A stretch of DNA of 64,000 nt from Cardinalis cardinalis (Eukaryota > Chordata > Aves > Passeriformes > Cardinalidae). This document shows, piece after piece, positions 59,501 to 64,000 of the stretch. A program made the translations under genes and the position numbers. The first letter of the stretch is position 1. Each line of letters opens with the position of its first letter. The stretch covers positions 124,001-188,000 of the forward strand of contig JACDOX010000114.1 in the NCBI GenBank assembly GCA_014549065.1, read 5' to 3'. Below the pieces are notes generated by a model, which worked only from the letters and a program-made list of their open reading frames with translations, was not told where the DNA came from and ran no database searches.

Positions 59501-61552
59501 TGGTGTTTATCAGTTTCAGAAAAGAGCTGAAGTAGCACTTTGCTAACTTAAGCATGTTTTGCAGCTGGAAAAGAAATATTAATGAAGGGCCTTGCTGGTG
59601 TCCGGGATAATGCGTGGCACACACTTACTCTCAACATTCAGGTAAGGACACAGGAAAAAAGCTAGAAAAGCAGTTATGAAACNTCCAGTCCTAAATAGCT
59701 TAGACAAAGCTGTGCTATACTATTGATGGTGTACTTGTATTAGTTTACCCTATCAAAACCAGAAACAATGTCTGTTACATTGAACCAGTATTAAAATGCC
59801 ATACCAAGTTCTGCTACCTGTATTGTAAAAGATCTTGAGAATCTACAGAAGGTATGGAAAATAACTGGAAAGCTGAACTGAAAGCTGGAGGTGGAAGGGT
59901 CAGAAAGGCAAATCTCTTATTTAATCTGATGGAAAGATGATGGCCTGGCTTCCTGTTCTTAGGACAGTCAGTAAAATACTAAGGTAGCCTGTGTTACAGA
60001 TCTGTCTCCCACCTTTTCCTTTTGCGGGCTGAGGCCTTGTATGTGGAGCTAATAAAGGACTGGGAAACTCAGATGAGCTGAGTTCCTTCTCTACTGTGTC
60101 GGAAGAGCACAGGCATTGTCTTACTGTATAAATGGGCTGCAGTTAATGAGAAGCCTGTCTGCAATTTTGACCTTCCCTCCCNCTTCACCCTTTTTAACCA
60201 TAGTGACTTGGGGAGGAAAGCAGCCCCAAACTGTACTTTAAATATCCCTGTGTGCTTTGGTGGGTGTGTCATTGGTGCAAGTACCTAAAAGGCTTTAAGT
60301 TCTTCTTCTGAGTGCCTAGTCCCTTTGTCTAATGTAACCTTTGCAACTCCAGCTGACTTGAAATGTAGGGAATCCTGGCTGGGGATTTTTACTACTGAAG
60401 GTAGTAAAATTATGCACCAAGCCCCTCATGCTAGAATGCCACTGAGTATTAGAAGCTGTTTTTTGTCTCTTGTACTGTCACATTGGAGACAAAGGGACAC
60501 TTGCACCTAAGGCATTCACTGAAATAGATGTAGTTTGGTTTTGGCTTTGGTACACTTACATTTACAACAATGGTTGCCATCTGTAAAATGGGCCAAGACA
60601 TTTGGTTACTGAAGATGAACATTAATCACTTAAAACTCAAANCAGTGTGGGAAATTTTAAAATGGCAATGCTTCTAACTTCCATCTATGTTATTAAATAT
60701 TTTGTACCTCTTATAGCTTGATGCNGCATGCTATGTCTTTGTACAGAGCCGTCTTTAAATAATTCTCACACTGACTCCTTGAAAGACATTCTTTGCTTTT
60801 ACCCATGTCTATAATTGTCTTTTAGATTAAGAAATACAAGTAAANTGAAGCACTTTTTTCTAAATACTGTTACTATTGTTAAGTGGAACACATAAAAGAT
60901 AAAGTGTAATTTTTCTTGAAACTGTTTTAATTCCAANGTCTTGAAGTGGCTTGAGTGATACTTGAAAGTTCTGCTGTCTCCTCTTTATTTCAGCTTAATT
61001 GCTAAATTACATCTTTTTTTACTTTTGACTTCTGCCTCATTCTGCAGAAGCAGTGCCAAGTGTATCATATCACCTTAAGAAAGTTGGGCTGTTTTGAAAG
61101 AGTCTGATACAAGGAAGAGGAAAACCAGTTTACACTTCAGGTTCTACACTGAGTTAGCAAAGCTGTGAGTAGGAGAAGAGGAGCCTTTAATGTNTTCACT
61201 GTAAAGGCATTAGATCTATTCCACAGAGCTGATAGACACCAGAGGATACTATACAATATTTAGATGCATCTCTGCATGAAAAATGTGTGAAATGTAGTTG
61301 AAAGTTGACTTGACATCCTTCTGCTTTGTCTTATCTCCCATGTGAGCAGGCTCAATGTCTACACAGACCCTNGATTTTACAAAGCTAACATTTTCCTTTT
61401 TTTGACAGGGCAACTCTGCCTCAGGACTGTTAAATGGTTATCCTCTCTGGGAGAATGTCACCGTTTCCAAACCGGGGAACGGCTGGGCTGCCCTNGGAAC
61501 TCGGTCCTTTGAGTTTGCACAGTTTGACAACTTTCACATTGAAGCTTGCTGA
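32417..61552 (+). CDS. GALC: Galactosylceramidase (galactocerebrosidase), 17 exon positions, complete
   Basis: Lysosomal GH59 hydrolase that removes galactose from galactosylceramide and psychosine with saposin A help; its loss causes Krabbe disease in mammals. Joining exons by GT/AG sites and phase gives 674 residues with exon 7b (673 with 7a); human is 669-685. Order: hydrophobic signal peptide (about 1-27), TIM barrel (about 48-344), beta-sandwich (about 345-459), lectin-like domain (about 479-674). Catalytic E189 (IWNE, acid/base) and E265 (SSED, nucleophile) are 76 apart with exon 7b, as in mouse (E182/E258). T100, W142, N188, W298, R387, W531 and the C278-C385 pair match the mouse residues at a constant +7 offset. 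The active-site Tyr (mouse 303) is Phe310. Sequons are N291, N370, N381, N427, N509, N549 and N643. Introns are 0.34-3.5 kb; apart from the entries listed separately I see no genes in them. Confidence 0.97.
33463..33531 (+). CDS. GALC: GALC exon 2 (residues 57-79)
   Basis: Starts after TTCCATTTTAG and ends AAG|GTAAAG, 69 bp, phase 0 at both ends. It encodes ATSRLLVNYQEPYRSEILDY followed by LFK, nearly identical to mammalian GALC. Confidence 0.96.
35396..35459 (+). CDS. GALC: GALC exon 3 (residues 80-100)
   Basis: Starts after TTTTTTCCACAG and ends ACAG|GTATGG, phase 0 to 1. It encodes PNFGASLHILKVEIGGDAQS plus T100, the position of the substrate-contacting Thr93 in mouse. Confidence 0.96.
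36105..36190. repeat. TA/TG-rich microsatellite, GALC intron 3
   Basis: Interrupted TATATA, TGTATA and CATACA units over about 85 bp. Confidence 0.85.
37418..37531 (+). CDS. GALC: GALC exon 4 (residues 101-138)
   Basis: Starts after CTTCCTAG and ends ATTG|GTAAAT, phase 1 to 1. It encodes DGTEPSHMHYENDENYFRGY then EWWLMKEAKKRNPKIKLI, a TIM-barrel strand/helix segment highly conserved in GALC. Confidence 0.97.
38904..39043 (+). CDS. GALC: GALC exon 5 (residues 139-185)
   Basis: Starts after CTCTCTTTCCAG and ends GGG|GTCAGT, phase 1 to 0. It contains LPWAFPGWIGKG with substrate-pocket W142 (mouse W135) and ends YHDLDIDYIG. The run YDYPDI differs from the human YVNLQL at the same place, a variable surface stretch. 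Confidence 0.96.
39687..39764 (+). repeat. Short tandem duplication in GALC intron 5
   Basis: Three copies of TATCCTATACTTACTGAA (the third with one change, CCTGTAC), spaced about 20 and 35 bases, the last two also sharing TGCTT. Confidence 0.85.
41190..41228 (+). CDS. GALC: GALC exon 6 (residues 186-198), acid/base glutamate
   Basis: A 39-bp microexon-like exon encoding IWNERAFSSKYIK, phase 0 at both ends, with acceptor TCTCTTTATAG and donor AAG|GTATGT. N188 and E189 are the Asn and the proton-donor Glu of the GH-A clan, at the end of barrel strand 4. It must be joined to either exon 7a or exon 7b. Confidence 0.95.
41897..42215 (-). mobile_element. CR1 LINE 3' fragment in GALC intron 6
   Basis: CAGAGAATCATAGATTGG, AAGGGACCTTAAAGATCATC, CCCTTGTCCTGTCAATACAT, GTACTGGAAGGCAGCAGTTA and CTTCTCTTCAGGCTGAACAA are CR1 wording in reverse complement. 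It is antisense to GALC. Confidence 0.9.
42690..42735. repeat. 22-bp-arm inverted repeat with 2-nt loop, GALC intron 6
   Basis: The left arm at 42690-42711 (starts CTCTAATGCTTC) is exactly complementary to 42714-42735 (ends GAAGCATTAGAG), with TT between. A second palindrome, CAAGAATTCTTG, follows at 42738-42749. It would form a stable hairpin in the pre-mRNA between exons 6 and 7a. Confidence 0.95.
44120..44395 (-). mobile_element. LTR-like segment in GALC intron 6, upstream of exon 7a
   Basis: Contains two near-identical CACAGCACAGCCAA-bearing units, then ATTGGACACAGCTGTGGCCT and AAGGGCAGGCCTGTTCCTAA, wording I associate with passerine ERV LTRs in reverse orientation. Several N bases fall in it, as expected where reads from related repeats conflict. 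Boundaries are approximate. Confidence 0.4.
44689..44816 (+). CDS. GALC: GALC alternative exon 7a
   Basis: 128 bp open in the GALC frame, after a weak acceptor (TGTCTGTTACTAAG) and with a strong donor (GG|GTAAGTG). It enters in phase 0 and leaves with two bases of a Gly codon, exactly like exon 7b. It begins VLRHSLDRLGLWNVGIIAAD and ends DPYLNEAIEVVG. Against 7b, 19 of 43 aligned residues are identical, with one gap just after the shared Trp. The ADGDW..I..M..DP.L..A pattern looks closer to what I recall of invertebrate and bacterial GH59 proteins than to mammalian GALC, so 7a may be an old form; this is recollection, not an alignment. An LTR-like segment ends about 300 bp upstream. Confidence 0.8.
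46754..46884 (+). CDS. GALC: GALC exon 7b (residues 199-241, canonical form)
   Basis: 131 bp after a long pyrimidine tract ending TTTTTTTTTCCCAAG, with the weaker donor GG|GTAGGG. It begins LLRYTLDKHGLEQVRIIASD and ends DSELHGVVDVIG, clearly the counterpart of mammalian exon 7. It joins exon 6 in phase 0 and completes a Gly codon with exon 8 (GG|G GCT CAC TAT CCT). It covers about barrel strand 5 and the following loop and helix. It occupies the same transcript position as 7a. Confidence 0.95.
49078..49233 (+). CDS. GALC: GALC exon 8 (residues 242-294), nucleophile glutamate
   Basis: Starts after ATTGTGTAG and ends CCGC|GTAAGT, phase 2 to 2. It encodes GAHYPGT...GKKLWSSEDYSTF with nucleophile E265, GAGCW with C278 (disulfide partner of C385), and the sequon N291-M-T (mouse N284). 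Confidence 0.97.
51260..51384 (+). CDS. GALC: GALC exon 9 (residues 295-335)
   Basis: Starts after TTTTTTTTCTTCCAG and ends ATTACAG|GTGAAA, phase 2 to 1. It encodes TIAWNLVASYYEELPFGRC, then MTAQEPWSGHY. W298 matches the active-site Trp291 of mouse. F310 replaces the Tyr303 equivalent. One N makes one residue near VxSPIW undetermined. Confidence 0.96.
52589..52716 (+). CDS. GALC: GALC exon 10 (residues 336-378)
   Basis: Starts after TTTTTGTCTCAG and ends ACTATG|GTATGT, phase 1 to 0. It encodes AHTTQFTQPGWSYL, then GHLEGGGSFVALTDGLGNLT with glycosylation site N370 (mouse N363). It lies in the beta-sandwich domain. Confidence 0.97.
53165..53254 (+). CDS. GALC: GALC exon 11 (residues 379-408)
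   Basis: Starts after TTTTTTTTCTTCAG and ends TCATTT|GTAAGT, 90 bp, phase 0. It encodes SHNHSKCIRPPLPNFNVIPQ, then RATFYLRGSF. C385 and the galactose-contacting R387 are present. The NVS sequon of mammals (mouse N387) reads NVI here and is lost, while N381-H-S is present where human has Lys. Confidence 0.96.
54462..54551 (+). CDS. GALC: GALC exon 12 (residues 409-438)
   Basis: Starts after GTGTTCCATTGTAG and ends TTACAG|GTAAGT, 90 bp, phase 0. It encodes YMVQTLQVWHSRLDFESGNS, then SLFQQLHPLQ. LQVW and SSLFQQL match mammalian LQVWYT..RFLFKQL; the rest is diverged, as is usual for this region. It adds the sequon N427-S-S. Confidence 0.92.
54891..55035 (+). CDS. GALC: GALC exon 13 (residues 439-486)
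   Basis: Starts after TTTTCAATTCCAG and ends AATATAC|GTAAGC, phase 0 to 1. It contains RFSLDLNVDEVYTLTTLKTG, then the proline-rich PEPPPPQPFPSIYSDDFN linker leading into the lectin-like domain. Confidence 0.95.
55425..55605 (+). CDS. GALC: GALC exon 14 (residues 487-546)
   Basis: Starts after TTTTCTGAACAG and ends AAGTG|GTATGT, phase 1 to 2. It encodes FSEAPNFADQTGVFEYF, a new sequon N509-A-S, then TLRQVVVQRPITW with W531, the lectin-domain Trp (mouse W524) that reaches into the active site. Confidence 0.97.
55961..55992. repeat. 14-bp-arm inverted repeat in GALC intron 14
   Basis: CATACTAGAAACAC, loop TAGT, GTGTTTCTAGTATG: perfect arms. Probably a snap-back replication product. Confidence 0.95.
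57838..58001 (+). CDS. GALC: GALC exon 15 (residues 547-601)
   Basis: Starts after CTTCTCTTGCAG and ends GACCTAG|GTAAGC, phase 2 to 1. It encodes VNMTVTCDIYIEKP, then GGVFIAGRVDNGGIYVRDSK and GVFFWVFADGTYRVTGDL. N549 matches mouse N542. One N is present at 57885. Confidence 0.97.
59565..59641 (+). CDS. GALC: GALC exon 16 (residues 602-627)
   Basis: Starts after GCATGTTTTGCAG and ends ATTCAG|GTAAGG, phase 1 to 0. It encodes AGKEILMKGLAGVRDNAWHT, then LTLNIQ, matching the mammalian exon 16 pattern ending W(Y/H)TLTL. Confidence 0.95.
61409..61552 (+). CDS. GALC: GALC exon 17, terminal coding exon (residues 628-674)
   Basis: Starts after TTTTTTTGACAG and ends with TGA at 61550-61552. It encodes GNSASGLLNGYPLWENVTVS, then GNGWAALGTRSFEFAQFDNF and HIEAC. 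NGWAA.GT.SFEFAQFDNF is the conserved GALC C terminus. It carries sequon N643-V-T. Confidence 0.97.
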   Translation, partial: GNSASGLLNGYPLWENVTVSKPGNGWAAXGTRSFEFAQFDNFHIEAC

Positions 61553-62762
61553 GGTGGCTTTGGCATTTGGAGAACCTGGTTCTCATGTTACTTTGAGCAA
61601 GAGCCAAGTCAAACTGGAGGAGAGCTGAGGTCTAAACTGTGATTGATCTCTTGGCAAAGAGTCTGGATTCAATCCGTGGTATTTGTTAAAGGTTTACTTG
61701 AGTAGATATCAACATGATTGTAGCTTTATCCCCTATTGCTGTGGGATTTTTGCCCTTCAGTTTTTGGGGGCAAATTTTAGTTCAAGGTAATGATGAAAAC
61801 AAATTCTTGGATTTAANTATCTTTTAATAACAACATCTTAACTTACCAGCTCACTTCTAAGATAACTTTAGAAGTTAACAGAAGACAGATTCATCCTAAG
61901 CTGCATTTTTTAACACTTCCTCTATTANGTCCATTGCTTTCACTGTGAAAGAAAGAATTAAATGCCAGTAAGCCTTATGAGCCAGTGGGCCCCATACTTT
62001 TGTAGGTCCATCATTCTCAAATTTCATTTGGATAAAGTACCTAGATTTCCTATAGTAAAAAAATGTTTTGTCTGTTTTTTTGCTGCAGTCTGTGACTAGA
62101 CATTGCAGTTCTCCAAATGCGTTTGATTATATCTTTCAACTTTCATTGCCAGCTCTAAAATACATCCTATTTTCAGTGGAATGGAAATGTGCCTTATGAC
62201 TGATCAGGGAGTGCAGCATGTGGCTTACTTCTAATCTACCTCCTCTTTCCACTGAAAGGGTTGAAATGGATGAAAAGATACCATAACTTACAGTTTGTTG
62301 ATGATAATATTATGGGGTTTTTTGTATAGTACAAAGAGTAAAAACATTGCATCATGGGTATTTCCATGTCAGGTCACATGTGGAACCTGGCCTTTTGTTC
62401 CTAGAAACTTGGGCAAACATCTTTCTCTTTTGATAGATTTAGAGCTTTGAATAGAAAATAATTAAAGCCTAACAATGATATTTAGTTTATTATATTACTG
62501 TGGCACAGAGGAGATATGGATACTATCACTTCCTGGTATAAAAGAAATTTTAAAAAGAGTGGTCTTTGCCTTTAAGGGTTTGCAAACTGATTAAAAGGTA
62601 AATAACAGTTGGTGGACACAGAGGGAATTGTTTAGTGTGCCAAACAGTGGTAATGACANAAGAGTATCTTTTTTTAAACTTTTCCTTGGTTTTATAGAGT
62701 GAAGTTCAGAGGATAATTCAGATCTTTGGGAATGGAGGGATTCTATTTAGCTGTTGCTTTNT

Positions 62763-62768
62763 TTTATT
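62763..62768 (-). terminator. Polyadenylation signal of the minus-strand gene
   Basis: AATAAA on the minus strand, about 70 bases downstream of the stop at 62840. It fits a short 3' UTR for the candidate convergent gene. Confidence 0.4.
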
Positions 62769-62839
62769 TTTTCCCCCAAGTTACTGTGTTATAAAAAAAG
62801 CAATTAATTGAGAACATGAGGTACTGAATGGGTTTATCC

Positions 62840-63049
62840 TCACACGCATTTGAGTTCAATTTGCTCCAGAATTCTTCTTGTTTGTTGTTGGTCAATTTGA
62901 AGGAAGGTGATGTCCATTCCCTTAATGAAAGGTACTTCCTGTGTCCATCTACTTTCCGCATTCACATCCTGTTTAATTGACAAGCAGGTTGTTCCACATA
63001 CTTGATAAGGCTCTAATAGCTGTATGAGGCCATTTGTAGCAGGCAACAT
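62840..63049 (-). CDS. Last coding exon of an unrecognised minus-strand gene
   Basis: On the minus strand an excellent acceptor (ATCTTTTTCTCCAG|) at 63050 is followed by 69 open codons and a TGA, with AATAAA (62768-62763) about 70 bases past the stop. The translation has mixed, soluble-protein composition: it opens MLPATNGLIQLLEPYQVCGT and ends QQQTRRILEQIELKCV. The other two frames have early stops, so the preceding exon should end in phase 0. I do not recognise the family. The gene would be convergent with GALC and overlap its long 3' UTR. The first Met is probably internal, not the start. A chance ORF remains possible, but splice site, stop and polyadenylation signal together argue for a real 3' end. 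Confidence 0.5.
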   Translation of the reverse strand: MLPATNGLIQLLEPYQVCGTTCLSIKQDVNAESRWTQEVPFIKGMDITFLQIDQQQTRRILEQIELKCV

Positions 63050-63519
63050 CTGGAGAAAAAGATTTTCAGTGTACTTTGATTTATNGAGATTATTCTTCTG
63101 ATCCCCTTTATTTTGACGGCTGATTCCAGTAATTGTTAACTTCAGTCTTTGAAGTTGTCATCTAATATAAAGTTAATGTTATACAGATCATTCCTGGAAA
63201 ATTTTTATAAAGTTGATCTTCCATTTTCATTTTTGGAGAAAAGTTCTTAAAATTCTGTCTCTAGTAAGTAAAAATGTTGTGTCTTTTAGCTGTTATATCN
63301 ATACTACTTATTCATACTTGGAAATTTCATACATGCCAGTAACTTTGAAAAATAGTTAAAACCACTAAACTTTAAAACTCTAGTAGAAGACTTCCAAATG
63401 TTAAGTAACTGTTTACTTAAATGGGTGAAAAATGAAAGGCAATTTTCCATGTAATTTTCAAGTATGGATGCAGATCTGTTCATTGCTTGCCTGATTTCCT
63501 AAGGGATGTCACTGGTCAC

Positions 63520-63656
63520 TCCACATGTGAAAGAATCTGATTTTAGGTCCTCATATTCAGGTAATACGAGTATAATAATCTCAGAGTAAATTATTTTAGC
63601 TGTGATGGATTTCTGTAGTTGGATGCTTCTTGGAGACTTCCTGGTAGCTTCTGTGG
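63520..63656 (-). CDS. Candidate penultimate exon of the unrecognised gene
   Basis: On the minus strand, after acceptor GATCTCTCTGCTTGCAG, 137 bp stay open (TEATRKSPRSIQLQKSITAK, then IIYSEIIILVLPEYEDLKSD and SFTCG) and end in phase 0 at a weak donor GGA|GTGACC, which matches the phase needed by the exon at 62840-63049. The frame reaches TAG soon after the donor. There is no ATG, so a start-based ORF scan misses it. The weak donor and unknown family keep confidence moderate. Further exons would lie beyond the window. Confidence 0.35.
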
Positions 63657-63732
63657 CTGCAAGCAGAGAGATCAGCAATGATACAGTTATTCCAAAGGAG
63701 CTGTCTGTTTTTTAACTTTCTAATGCACTAGT

Positions 63733-63738
63733 AATAAA
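63733..63738 (+). terminator. Candidate distal GALC polyadenylation signal
   Basis: AATAAA in AGTAATAAACTG, the clearest plus-strand canonical hexamer downstream of the GALC stop, followed within 20-30 bases by T-rich sequence. Proximal ATTAAA variants compete with it. Confidence 0.35.
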
Positions 63739-64000
63739 CTGTACTGTTATATTGTCTACTAAACGCTATGTATTTTATCACTGGAAATGTTGATTTTTTT
63801 TTTCCCCTAATCTTAATTTACAATGTTGGAGGATTAAAGTGTTATGAACAGAGTAAGTGATTTAATGGTGACATAATGTTATTCATCTTTATATGTCTGT
63901 AATTTTTCACCCTTCAGTAGGCTGTAATATGTTTGGCAATAACAAGCTGTCAGGTTTTTCACTGAGGGGTGGATTTATGTTGTTGATTATAAATGCTAAT

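Larger units (their letters stand above)
61553..63738 (+). other. GALC: GALC 3' UTR (extent inferred)
   Basis: AT-rich sequence after the GALC stop with no plus-strand gene. Possible polyadenylation hexamers are ATTAAA at 61957 and 62461 and AATAAA at 63733. The last would give a UTR of about 2.2 kb and make the transcript overlap the candidate minus-strand gene described separately. The true end cannot be fixed from sequence alone. Confidence 0.45.

Noticed and set aside
63501..63560. GC-type donor (CAG|GCAAGC) for the candidate exon at 63520-63656
   Set aside because: An in-frame TAG precedes it and the resulting phase would hit a stop in the next exon, so the GTGACC donor is preferred despite its weakness.
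1..64000. CRISPR arrays, operons, prokaryotic or phage systems
   Set aside because: Spliced vertebrate genes, CR1 elements and a CpG island make this nuclear bird DNA; no regularly spaced direct repeats of CRISPR type are present.
1..64000. tRNA or rRNA genes
   Set aside because: I saw no cloverleaf-compatible A/B-box pair or rRNA-like sequence. A covariance-model scan would be needed to exclude small RNAs.

Overview
This is vertebrate nuclear DNA from a bird, probably a passerine. The reasons are truncated CR1 LINE copies with typical avian wording, LTRs resembling avian endogenous retroviruses, generally AT-rich non-coding DNA with one sharp CpG island, and a GPR65-GALC gene pair in the divergent arrangement known from other amniotes. 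Single N bases are scattered through the window, including inside coding exons; this looks like masking of individual positions rather than assembly gaps.

Layout. 1-22.6 kb is intergenic. It holds CR1 fragments (about 6.95, 17.3-18.1, 20.1 and 21.0 kb), a solo LTR inserted into a CR1 copy (about 20.4-20.94 kb), a 32-bp minisatellite (14.8 kb), a large palindrome (3.2 kb) and a possible retrocopy fragment with an A tail (8.6-9.3 kb). 22605-23642 (minus) is an intact GPR65, an acid-sensing class A GPCR. A CpG-bearing segment near 28.45 kb with a strong minus-strand splice donor may be its non-coding first exon. 31.4-32.8 kb is a CpG-island promoter. 32417-61552 (plus) is the complete galactosylceramidase gene GALC, which I resolved into 17 exon positions; they give a 674-residue lysosomal enzyme with all catalytic and disulfide residues in place.

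The main discovery candidate is in GALC. Exon position 7 exists twice, 7a (44689-44816) and 7b (46754-46884), 1.9 kb apart. Both have canonical splice sites, identical phases and no stop codons, and they encode diverged versions (19 of 43 aligned residues identical) of the same TIM-barrel segment between the acid/base and nucleophile glutamates. Using both, or neither, breaks the reading frame, so exactly one can be used per transcript. This is the signature of a mutually exclusive exon pair that would give two enzyme isoforms.

A second candidate lies at the 3' end. The minus strand carries what looks like the last exons of an unrecognised gene (62840-63049, with an upstream exon at about 63520-63656) with a splice acceptor, stop codon and AATAAA, converging on the GALC 3' UTR.

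GALC degrades galactosylceramide and psychosine in the lysosome. GPR65 senses extracellular acidity and has been reported as a receptor for psychosine, a GALC substrate. The two neighbours may therefore be linked by a metabolite as well as by position; that link is inference.
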